NCBI GenBank assembly: GCA_002315615.1
Contig: DCHK01000062.1
Span: 1-18,888, forward strand
Source: Bacteroidales bacterium UBA1754
Lineage (GTDB): Bacteria > Bacteroidota > Bacteroidia > Bacteroidales > Paludibacteraceae
Direction: 5' to 3'
DNA length: 18,888 nucleotides
Of the stretch, positions 7,956 to 14,866 are shown piece by piece. The position numbers and the translations under genes were made by a program. The notes under the pieces were generated by a model. It was not told the DNA's origin and did not search any database. It saw only the letters and a program-made list of their open reading frames with translations. Each line of letters opens with the position of its first letter. Position 1 is the stretch's first letter.

Positions 7956-8450
7956 TTATTTTATAGGAATTCTAATGTTATCTTCTTTTACAATGTAAAA
8001 GTTATTTTTGTGTTCGGGAAAGTTCTCTTTTACCTCGTTGAGTAAAACCATTGCTTCTTGATATGTTTTGCAGTCGCCTAATCTCACTTTCCAAAATGGC
8101 GAACTGAACGAAACGTATGAAGTAACATCGGGCATTTTTTCTTTGACGGCAGATTCCATTGAAAAAGCCTCGCTTCGTGCAGTTTTCGGAACATTGCTCG
8201 AATAAACTTGTACGCGATAGCCCGAAATCAAGATGTAAGGTATTTGCGATTCTTCGGTGTATGTTTGTCGTTCGGCAATGGACTGTGGCAATCGTGGGTC
8301 TTGGGTTATTTGTATTGTTCCTTGTCCACTTTGCGCCGATGTTAATTGTTTCAAGAAATCATTATTACTTGTTCCCGAAATTTCGGTTTGTGCGTTTAAT
8401 GCAAAAACTGAAATAATGATAAACGAAAAAAATGCTATTATTTGTTTCAT
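7956..8450 (-). CDS. Secreted SPOR-domain protein
   Basis: A 164-residue protein with a signal peptide (1-20, hydrophobic core FFSFIIISVFAL, likely cut NA|Q), a polar stretch, and a C-terminal domain (about 77-157) that looks like SPOR. That domain has a GYRVQVYSS start, a SFSSPFWKVRLGDCKTYQEA middle resembling the usual WKVRVG-F strand-turn, and a following helix. SPOR domains bind peptidoglycan strands stripped of stem peptides at division sites, so a periplasmic wall-associated role is likely. The exact function is unknown. It heads an operon with folE and folB; that pairing looks like transcriptional convenience rather than shared function. It may act on the same wall sites as the SPOR-tailed amidase encoded at 1019-2125. 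Confidence 0.82.
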   Translation of the reverse strand: MKQIIAFFSFIIISVFALNAQTEISGTSNNDFLKQLTSAQSGQGTIQITQDPRLPQSIAERQTYTEESQIPYILISGYRVQVYSSNVPKTARSEAFSMESAVKEKMPDVTSYVSFSSPFWKVRLGDCKTYQEAMVLLNEVKENFPEHKNNFYIVKEDNIRIPIK

Positions 8451-8466
8451 AATAATGTGTTTTGTG

Positions 8467-8474
8467 CAAAGGTA
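8467..8474 (-). promoter_or_regulatory. Promoter -7 box for the SPOR-folE-folB operon
   Basis: Read on the minus strand the bases are TACCTTTG, an exact TAnnTTTG match, 16 bases before the ATG at 8450. A T-run lies about 18-23 bases further upstream at the -33 distance. The predicted leader is about 10 bases. Confidence 0.6.
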
Positions 8475-8534
8475 ACAAATATTGAAATAGTAAAAAACTT
8501 AAAAGTTGAAAGTTTTACTGTTGATTTTTTTTGC

Positions 8535-8542
8535 TAACTTTG
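8535..8542 (+). promoter_or_regulatory. Promoter -7 box for ispD operon
   Basis: The bases read TAACTTTG, an exact TAnnTTTG match, with TTTT at 8513-8516 at about the -33 distance. Only six bases separate the box from the ispD ATG at 8549, so transcription would start at or next to the start codon. The divergent SPOR-operon box lies in the same 98-base gap. Confidence 0.55.
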
Positions 8543-8548
8543 TTTTGT

Positions 8549-9235
8549 ATGAAAAAAAAGAAAAATATTGTCGTTATAGTTGCTGGCGGAAAGGGTTTGA
8601 GAATGGGCAACGAAATCCCTAAGCAATTTCTTGAAATTTCAGGAAAACCTATTCTTATGCGCACTATTGATGCTTTCGAACATTGGGGGAAAGCAGATGA
8701 ATTGATATTGGTTTTGCCCGAAAATCAAATTCCGTATTGGAACGAACTTTGCTCAAAATATAATTTTAGTAATGAAAAATTACACGTAGTTTGTGGTGGA
8801 AAAACGAGGTTTCATTCTGTAAAAAATGCCCTTGATACGCTTGTGGGAGACGGAATTGTGGCTGTTCACGATGGCGTGAGACCTTTCGCTTCGGTTGAAC
8901 TTATTGAGCGTTGTTTTGAAAATTGCAGTAATAAAAATGGTGTAATTCCTGCCATTTCAGTTACCGATTCTTTGCGTAAAATTGCTGGCAACGAAAGTTG
9001 TGCCGTTAATCGTGCAGACTATCGTGCAGTGCAAACGCCACAAGTGTTCGATTTAAGCACTTTGAAAAATGCTTACGAAAAAAATATTGACAAAGCAGAT
9101 TTTTTTACCGACGACGCAAGTGTGGCAGAAAGTGTTGGGTGCAAAATAAAACTTGTAGAAGGCGAGAAGGAAAATATAAAAATTACGACTTCGATAGATT
9201 TAGTCATAGCAGAAACTTTTCTTGGCAAACGATGA
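8549..9235 (+). CDS. ispD: 2-C-methyl-D-erythritol 4-phosphate cytidylyltransferase
   Basis: IspD joins CTP and MEP to give CDP-ME in the non-mevalonate isoprenoid pathway. From the ATG at 8549 it has 228 residues, the normal size. It shows the nucleotide-binding start VAGGKGLRMG (11-20) with the following IPKQF, then VHDGVRPF (106-113), the RAVQTPQVF segment (159-167), TDDAS (187-191) and the C-terminal GEKENIKIT (205-213). All are IspD hallmarks and separate it from ribitol-phosphate cytidylyltransferases only weakly, but IspD is the default in this phylum. An upstream in-frame TTG at 8531 would add six hydrophobic residues and overlap the promoter box, so I reject it. The stop overlaps the putative start of recG, which indicates co-transcription and possibly translational coupling. 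Confidence 0.93.
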   Translation: MKKKKNIVVIVAGGKGLRMGNEIPKQFLEISGKPILMRTIDAFEHWGKADELILVLPENQIPYWNELCSKYNFSNEKLHVVCGGKTRFHSVKNALDTLVGDGIVAVHDGVRPFASVELIERCFENCSNKNGVIPAISVTDSLRKIAGNESCAVNRADYRAVQTPQVFDLSTLKNAYEKNIDKADFFTDDASVAESVGCKIKLVEGEKENIKITTSIDLVIAETFLGKR

Positions 9236-11318
9236 ATTGATATATATGAAAGGCGTTGGACCGAAACGTGCCCAATTGCTTGAAACAGAACTTGGCGTTA
9301 AGTCGATACGCGATTTGTTGTACTATTTTCCGTATCGTTATATCGACCGAAGTCAGATTTTTCGTGTCAACGAATTGCACCCAGATATGCAATATGTTCA
9401 GTTGTGCGGAAAAGTTTCCAATTTTCATACAGTAGGCGAGGGGCGAAAGAAGCGCGTCGTTGCGACGTTTTCCGACGAAACAGGACAAATAGAATTGCTT
9501 TGGTTTAAGGGACTGAAATATGTGGAAACACGTTTTGTCAACTCGGCAGAAAAGGTTTTCTTTATTTTCGGTAAACCAGTGTTTTTCGGTGGCAGATATA
9601 GCATTGTTCATCCCGATATTGATGAGCATAATACACTGAATGATACAAAGTTAGTTGGCTTGCAAGCAATGTACAGCACGACCGAGAAAATGAAAACATC
9701 GTTTTTCAATTCCAAAGCGTTGCAAACCATAATGTTCTCGGCATTGCAAAAAATGAAAGAGAATCAATTGCCAGAGACATTGCCCGATTATTTGCTCGAA
9801 AAATATCATTTTATGCGAATAAATTATGCTATTCGCAATATTCATTTTCCTGAAAATCAAGACAATTTGAAGGCTGCTCAAAGTCGATTGAAGTTTGAAG
9901 AACTTTTTTATATACAATTGAGCATTTTGCAAAAAAGGCAATATCGAGAGCGAAGTGGAGGTTTAGTTTTCTCGCGAATAGGCGATGCTTTCAATAATTT
10001 TTATAAAACAAAGTTGCCTTTTGCACTTACAAATGCTCAAAAACGCGTATTGAAAGAAATTCGTTCAGATGTCGGTAGCGGAAAGCAAATGAACAGACTG
10101 CTTCAGGGTGATGTTGGAAGTGGAAAAACGCTTGTCGCCTTGATGTCTATGCTGATGGCTGTGGATAACGGTTATCAGTCGTGCTTGATGGCGCCTACTG
10201 AAATTTTGGCTACGCAACATTTTCAAAACATTTCGGAATTGTTAGAAGGATTGAATTTGCGTGTGGCATTGCTTACGGGTTCTACTAAAAAGAAAGAACG
10301 TGATGAAATAAGTGCTTCGCTGAAAGATGGCTCGTTGAACATTTTGATTGGAACGCACGCTTTGATAGAAGACACTGTGGTGTTTGGCAATTTAGGCTTG
10401 GTTGTCATCGACGAGCAACATCGTTTTGGCGTGGAACAACGTGCTAAACTTTGGCAAAAAAACAATGTTCCACCACATATTTTAGTGATGACGGCAACGC
10501 CTATTCCACGTACTTTGGCAATGACAATTTATGGCGATCTTCGTGTCTCTGTCATCGACGAATTGCCACCAGGACGAACGCCGATTCAGACGTATCATTA
10601 CTACGATAACAAACGAAATTCGATAAATAATTTTATCAGAATGCAAGTAAATTCTGGACGCCAAGTTTACATTGTCTATCCGCTTATTCAAGAGTCCGAA
10701 AAAATGGATATGAAAAACTTGGAAGAAGGGTACAAGGAAGTGAAAAAAGTTTTTCCGGAATTTTCGGTTTGTATGGTTCACGGCAAAATGAAACCGCAAG
10801 AAAAAGAAGATGAAATGCAAAAATTTGTGCGTGGCGAGGCGCAAATAATGGTGGCAACTACAGTGATAGAAGTTGGAGTGAATGTGCCAAACGCTTCGGT
10901 GATGGTGATAGAAAATGCCAATCGGTTTGGATTGTCGCAATTGCATCAATTGCGTGGTCGTGTCGGTCGTGGTTGCAATCAGTCTTACTGCATACTGATG
11001 AGTCCGTATGAAATTTCGTCCGAAACAAAAAAACGACTTGAAATAATGGTCGAAACGAACGATGGATTTGAGATTTCCGAAGCCGATTTGAAAATGCGTG
11101 GTCCAGGCGATATGGAAGGAACTGCGCAAAGTGGTTTGCCGTTTGAATTGCGTATAGCAAACTTGGCGAAAGATGAAAAAGTGCTTGAATTTGCCAGACA
11201 AGTTGCAAATGATATTTTGAATGATGACAAGGATTTAGTTAAACCTGAAAATCAAATTTTGCGTACGCAATTGACAAAACTCACTCGTGTGCGTACCGAT
11301 TTGAGTGAAATAAGTTAA
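9222..11318 (+). CDS. recG: ATP-dependent DNA helicase RecG
   Basis: RecG remodels stalled replication forks and branch-migrates Holliday junctions. The 698-residue length is typical. Order of domains: an N-terminal GVGPKRAQLL helix-hairpin (11-20), the wedge OB-fold (about 55-135), then the helicase core with Walker A GDVGSGKT (296-303), APTEILA (324-330), DEQHRFGVEQR (397-407), MTATPIPRT (423-431) and the C-terminal QLRGRVGRG box that includes the arginine finger. The start is uncertain. A TTG at 9222 overlaps ispD by 14 bases and keeps a few residues before the GVGP motif, as relatives have; an ATG at 9246 would leave only MK before it. An in-frame stop at 9207 limits further extension. 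It belongs to the ispD operon, and the epimerase gene follows after 12 bases. Confidence 0.94.
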   Translation: MANDELIYMKGVGPKRAQLLETELGVKSIRDLLYYFPYRYIDRSQIFRVNELHPDMQYVQLCGKVSNFHTVGEGRKKRVVATFSDETGQIELLWFKGLKYVETRFVNSAEKVFFIFGKPVFFGGRYSIVHPDIDEHNTLNDTKLVGLQAMYSTTEKMKTSFFNSKALQTIMFSALQKMKENQLPETLPDYLLEKYHFMRINYAIRNIHFPENQDNLKAAQSRLKFEELFYIQLSILQKRQYRERSGGLVFSRIGDAFNNFYKTKLPFALTNAQKRVLKEIRSDVGSGKQMNRLLQGDVGSGKTLVALMSMLMAVDNGYQSCLMAPTEILATQHFQNISELLEGLNLRVALLTGSTKKKERDEISASLKDGSLNILIGTHALIEDTVVFGNLGLVVIDEQHRFGVEQRAKLWQKNNVPPHILVMTATPIPRTLAMTIYGDLRVSVIDELPPGRTPIQTYHYYDNKRNSINNFIRMQVNSGRQVYIVYPLIQESEKMDMKNLEEGYKEVKKVFPEFSVCMVHGKMKPQEKEDEMQKFVRGEAQIMVATTVIEVGVNVPNASVMVIENANRFGLSQLHQLRGRVGRGCNQSYCILMSPYEISSETKKRLEIMVETNDGFEISEADLKMRGPGDMEGTAQSGLPFELRIANLAKDEKVLEFARQVANDILNDDKDLVKPENQILRTQLTKLTRVRTDLSEIS

Positions 11319-11330
11319 ATCACACATTTT

Positions 11331-12140
11331 ATGCCAACAATTCTCATTACGGGTGCTAACGGTTTTCTTGGTTGCCGAATTGCAAAATATTACAAAGAAA
11401 AATTCAATGTTATTGCATTGAATCATAATGATTTGGATATTACAAACGAAAAAAATGTTTTGCAAAAAATTATTGATGCAAAACCTAATTTCGTTATTCA
11501 TTGTGCAGCCATTTCAAATCCTTCAGTAGCAGCACAAAATCCACTGTTGGCACAAATGGTAAACGTAGAAGGGACGTTGAACATTGCAAAAGCGTGCAAA
11601 ACGCTTGGTTGTAAACTGATTTTTATGAGTTCTGACCAAGTTTATAACGGCACGAAACAAAAAGGTTTGCACAAAGAAAATGTGACACTTTCACCAACCG
11701 ATGTTTATGGACAAAATAAACTTGAAACTGAACAAAAAGTTTTTGAATTGTTGCATTCTGCAGTTGGTTTGCGTCTTACTTGGATGTACGATTTGCCCGA
11801 GAGCGAAAATGTGAACACAAATATTATGACATTGCTCAAACAAGCGTACGAAAACAACCAAACGATAAAAGTTTCTACAAACGAATTTCGTGCTTTTACA
11901 GATGTGCGTGAGGTGGTTAAGAATATAGAAAAATGCTTTACAATTGAAGGTGGTGCCTATAATTTTGGCTCGGAAAGTGCATTAAATTGTTATGAGTCGT
12001 TTTGTTTGATGGCACAAAAAATGAATTTGCAAAAATTTCAAGATTGGATTTTGCCCGATGAAACTGCTCAATTTTGTAATATTTCTATTTGCACAGAAAA
12101 AATTAGGAAATGTGGTATAAATTTTCCTATTATCTCGTAA
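11331..12140 (+). CDS. RmlD-like NAD(P)-dependent sugar reductase/epimerase
   Basis: A 269-residue extended short-chain dehydrogenase most like the RmlD (dTDP-4-dehydrorhamnose reductase) subfamily. The Rossmann nucleotide-binding motif is GANGFLG (8-14). The substrate-side active site is SSDQVYNG (100-107) followed by the YGQNK catalytic pair Tyr126/Lys130. The NVEGTLNIAKAC stretch (78-89) and HCAAISNP (57-64) are also typical. The usual longer C-terminal substrate domain is short and cysteine-containing. Normal rml partners (rmlA, rmlB, rmlC) are absent, so the substrate cannot be named; it could also be a related NAD(P)-dependent epimerase or dehydratase. It follows recG by 12 bases in the same run, and a glycosyltransferase gene follows it. 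A role in making a sugar nucleotide for envelope glycans is an inference. Confidence 0.8.
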   Translation: MPTILITGANGFLGCRIAKYYKEKFNVIALNHNDLDITNEKNVLQKIIDAKPNFVIHCAAISNPSVAAQNPLLAQMVNVEGTLNIAKACKTLGCKLIFMSSDQVYNGTKQKGLHKENVTLSPTDVYGQNKLETEQKVFELLHSAVGLRLTWMYDLPESENVNTNIMTLLKQAYENNQTIKVSTNEFRAFTDVREVVKNIEKCFTIEGGAYNFGSESALNCYESFCLMAQKMNLQKFQDWILPDETAQFCNISICTEKIRKCGINFPIIS

Positions 12141-12147
12141 AAGTTTG

Positions 12148-12155
12148 TAATTTTG
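12148..12155 (+). promoter_or_regulatory. Promoter -7 box for the ArnT-like gene
   Basis: The bases read TAATTTTG, an exact TAnnTTTG match, 19 bases before the ATG at 12175 and just after the stop of the epimerase gene. TTTT at 12122-12125 lies near the -33 distance. The glycosyltransferase may therefore be transcribed on its own as well as by read-through. Confidence 0.5.
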
Positions 12156-12174
12156 TGCTTTATAATAGTAGTCT

Positions 12175-13833
12175 ATGTATGTTTTAGAGAGAAATATTTC
12201 GCATCGTGGTGTGCCAGAATTGTTGCTAATTGTGGCGTGCGTGTTTACTTTTTTTGTGCACAACGGAGCAATATATCCCGATGCGGCAGAATCGAGTTGC
12301 CTTGTTTCTGCGTACGAAATGGCAGAGAATGGCGATTGGATTTCTCCTACTATAAATGGTGAAATTACTTTCGAGCATCCGCCTTTCCCAATTTGGATTT
12401 CGGCGTTGGTCGAGATGGTTTCGCCTGGCAATTTGGTGCTACATCGTTGCTTTGCTGGTTTGATGGCGTTGATAATGACGCTTATGTTGTATTACCTTAC
12501 TGCGTTTCAGACCAAAAGTAAGTTTGTTGGCTTGGCTGCTGGTGCAGTTTTTGCCACCTCTATAAATGTAATTTTGATAAGCCGAATGGCAATGTGGGAT
12601 ATTTATTGTCATTCGTTTATGTTAGGTGCAATATTGTGCTTTATGCACGGTTACGAGCGTCAAGGTAAAAATTTCGGTTGGTTCGTTTCGGCAGGTTTGC
12701 TAATGGGATTGTCTTTTCTAAGCAAAGGTCCAGTAGCGATTTACACAATGCTGTTGCCGTTTATGATAGCCTATTTTTCTGTATTTCGCAGAAGTGGAAA
12801 GGAATTTCACGACGAACACAAATTTTGGCCGTTGGTAGTGATGGTGATTGTGGGTTGCGTGGTTGGATTTTGGTGGTATGTTGTGGCATACATTTCTCAT
12901 CCTAAAGAGTTTGTTGAGTCTTGCGGAATTGTGGTTTTTCAATGGTTTACAGATAGAGTTCGTCCTTGGTATTATTATTGGCAATTTATTTTTGAATGCG
13001 GTTTGTGGTGTATATTCTTCGTAATGTCGTTGCACGTTCCGTATTGGATGAAACATTTAGGACACAAACGCCAATATTTGTCAGCGGTAGTTTGGTGCTT
13101 TACGGGCTTAATTTTGTTATCATTTATTCCTGAAAAAAATCCTCGTTTTTTATTGCCCATTTTAGTGCCGATGTCGCAAATGGTAGGTCATATCTTGTAT
13201 TTTTGGGGGAAATGTGCAAAAGACTATTTTTTCCCAGATAATACGAAATTGGTGTGGAACATCAACTCTTGTTTGTTGGGAATTTTAGTACTCATTTCTC
13301 CAATATCAAATTATATTTTGTTGTATAGAACAAGTATGATTCCTTTGGGATTTTTTGTAGTTAGTTCTTTACTTTTGGTTGCGTGTGGAGCATTCTTAAT
13401 AGGCTGTTCAATTAAGAAGTACGTTTTCGGTTTCTGTTGTAGCGTGTTATTCTTTTTTATGTGTGTTTCGGTTTATGTGTTGCCTTCCATTGCAGATTTA
13501 TTTTCGGTATTGAACAAAAAAGGATTCGAGCACGTTTCCGAAATTGCAGAATTAAAAGATGTTCCTTTCTATTGTGATGACAACGAGAGCATCAGAATTG
13601 AATTTCTGTATGAAGTACGTCGAAATGTGAAGAAAAACGATTTCTCTACGGAATTTCCAAAACCACCATTTGCAGTGATTCATTCTGCACCGATTGAATC
13701 TATTATTTCAAAAGATAAAGTGCAAAATTACAAGGTTAAGGAAGTTGGCAGATTTAATGATAATTACCGAATTGAGCGCGAAATTCTGCACGATAAAGAT
13801 TATTATCGTACCATTACGCTCATAACGGAATAG
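12175..13833 (+). CDS. ArnT/PMT-like membrane glycosyltransferase
   Basis: A 552-residue polytopic protein of the GT-C fold, like ArnT and the protein O-mannosyltransferases, which use polyprenyl-phosphate sugars on the periplasmic side. After a first membrane segment (about 14-30) comes the acidic loop YPDAAESSCLVSAYEMAENGDW (34 onward), where Asp36 and Glu39 fit the catalytic/metal position. It is followed by NGEITFEHPPFPIW (61-74), a variant of the family's NG...KPPL motif with His in place of Lys. About ten more hydrophobic segments run to about residue 435, including the FLSKGP motif (about 182-187). A soluble C-terminal domain (about 445-552) ends the protein. The acceptor (lipid A, protein or another glycan) cannot be told. 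No arn operon genes are nearby, so I do not use the arnT name. It has its own promoter box and converges with the dehydrogenase gene, leaving a 4-base gap. Confidence 0.85.
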   Translation: MYVLERNISHRGVPELLLIVACVFTFFVHNGAIYPDAAESSCLVSAYEMAENGDWISPTINGEITFEHPPFPIWISALVEMVSPGNLVLHRCFAGLMALIMTLMLYYLTAFQTKSKFVGLAAGAVFATSINVILISRMAMWDIYCHSFMLGAILCFMHGYERQGKNFGWFVSAGLLMGLSFLSKGPVAIYTMLLPFMIAYFSVFRRSGKEFHDEHKFWPLVVMVIVGCVVGFWWYVVAYISHPKEFVESCGIVVFQWFTDRVRPWYYYWQFIFECGLWCIFFVMSLHVPYWMKHLGHKRQYLSAVVWCFTGLILLSFIPEKNPRFLLPILVPMSQMVGHILYFWGKCAKDYFFPDNTKLVWNINSCLLGILVLISPISNYILLYRTSMIPLGFFVVSSLLLVACGAFLIGCSIKKYVFGFCCSVLFFFMCVSVYVLPSIADLFSVLNKKGFEHVSEIAELKDVPFYCDDNESIRIEFLYEVRRNVKKNDFSTEFPKPPFAVIHSAPIESIISKDKVQNYKVKEVGRFNDNYRIEREILHDKDYYRTITLITE

Positions 13834-13837
13834 TTTG

Positions 13838-14785
13838 TCAATTCACTTTTGCAAACGGTTTTCCCTCAAAAAATGAGATGATGTTTTGTGCGGCAAATTT
13901 TGCCATTGCAATTCGCCCTTCCAATGTGGCTGTTCCTTTGTGAGGAGTCATAACTACATTGTCGAGTGTAAGTAATTCTTCTGAAATTTTTGGTTCAAAT
14001 TCGTAAACGTCAAGTCCCGCACCATGAATCTTTTTCTGTTGAAGTGCATTTATCAAGTCATTTTCGTTTACAACTGGTCCACGTGCTGAATTTACAAGAA
14101 TACAATTTTGCTTCATCAAATCAAATGCTTTTTGATTTATAAGATGATATGTTTCAGGTGTTAAAGGAACATTTAGCGAAATAAAATCGGAGTTTTTGTA
14201 CAATTCTTCAATGGAAACATATTTTGCATTGTATTTGTTTTCTAATTCTACGCATAATCTGTTGTGATTATGGTAAATAATGTTCATTCCGAATGCTAAT
14301 GCTCTTCGTGCTATGGCTTGTCCAATTCTTCCCATACCGAGTATGCCGAGCGTTTTTCCATATAGTCCCACACCCATATCGTTGAATTGTCCCCAAATCA
14401 ATGTCTTATTCCTAATTTTTCTGTCGCATTCGGTGATGCGTCTTGCTGCATCGAGCATTAGCCCGAAAGCAAGTTCTGCGGTAGGCTCTATTACTGGGTC
14501 TGGTGTATTAGCTATGGCAATTCCTTTTTGCGTTGCATATTCAACGTCAATATTGTTGAATCCTACAGCGTAGTTGGCTATGATTTTTAATTTTGGGGCT
14601 TTGTCAATAAGGTTTTTGTCAATTTTCATTGAAAAATCAGATAGCAACGCATCGCAATCTGTAATGAGTTCACAAATTTCTTCGTAAGTGAAAGTGCCTT
14701 TTTCGGGCAAAATGACGTCATATTTGTTTATCAATTCATTAAAAGCATTGCCGATAGGCGAGTATGAAATAAGGATTTTTTCCAT
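13838..14785 (-). CDS. D-isomer-specific 2-hydroxyacid dehydrogenase
   Basis: From the ATG at 14785 the product has 315 residues, the standard size for NAD(P)-dependent reductases of glyoxylate, hydroxypyruvate and similar 2-oxoacids. The nucleotide-binding motif is GMGRIG (150-155). The catalytic residues are Arg235 in NSARG, Glu264 in DVYEFEP and His282 in TPHKGTAT. The end of the second Rossmann strand reads YHNHNR with no acidic residue, which fits NADP preference as in glyoxylate/hydroxypyruvate reductases; this is inference. NYAVGFNNIDV (71-81) is the usual substrate-loop sequence. The frame continues upstream to an ATG at 14848, but that would add 21 residues encoded by a terminator hairpin and promoter, so I reject it. 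It is a single-gene unit. The true substrate is unknown, and SerA or lactate dehydrogenase function is possible but less likely. Confidence 0.88.
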   Translation of the reverse strand: MEKILISYSPIGNAFNELINKYDVILPEKGTFTYEEICELITDCDALLSDFSMKIDKNLIDKAPKLKIIANYAVGFNNIDVEYATQKGIAIANTPDPVIEPTAELAFGLMLDAARRITECDRKIRNKTLIWGQFNDMGVGLYGKTLGILGMGRIGQAIARRALAFGMNIIYHNHNRLCVELENKYNAKYVSIEELYKNSDFISLNVPLTPETYHLINQKAFDLMKQNCILVNSARGPVVNENDLINALQQKKIHGAGLDVYEFEPKISEELLTLDNVVMTPHKGTATLEGRIAMAKFAAQNIISFFEGKPFAKVN

Positions 14786-14799
14786 AATCGTTTTTTTTG

Positions 14800-14807
14800 T
14801 AAAAGTA
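14800..14807 (-). promoter_or_regulatory. Putative promoter -7 box for the dehydrogenase gene
   Basis: On the minus strand the bases read TACTTTTA, one base off TAnnTTTG, 14 bases before the preferred ATG. It directly follows the T-run of the terminator at 14809-14846. No -33 element is clear. Confidence 0.4.
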
Positions 14808-14808
14808 C

Positions 14809-14846
14809 AAAAAAATCCTTCAGCATTGCTGCCGAAGGATTTTTTC
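14809..14846 (-). terminator. Terminator of the GH87-like gene
   Basis: A 12-bp outer stem (AAAAAATCCTTC at 14810-14821 against GAAGGATTTTTT at 14834-14845) continues, after one mismatch, into a GCA/TGC inner stem with a TTGC loop. On the minus strand the hairpin ends in a run of seven U. It lies about 20 bases past the stop of the 1339-residue surface-protein gene. A U-tract also exists on the plus strand, so it may work both ways. Confidence 0.85.
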
Positions 14847-14866
14847 AATTAGTGTTGATTGACTAT

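Noticed and set aside
8531..8548. N-terminal extension of ispD from a TTG
   Set aside because: It would put the promoter -7 box inside the gene and adds six residues before the normal basic start MKKKKN.
12153..12362. Alternative plus-strand frame at the start of the ArnT-like gene
   Set aside because: It is out of frame with the 552-codon membrane protein and has no family features.
13890..13904. Palindrome GGCAAATTTTGCC as a terminator for the ArnT-like gene
   Set aside because: The stem is short, lies about 60 bases inside the dehydrogenase coding region, and has no T-run after it on either strand.
14786..14848. N-terminal extension of the dehydrogenase from an upstream ATG
   Set aside because: The added 21 codons are made of the terminator hairpin and promoter region; relatives start at the MEKILISY position.
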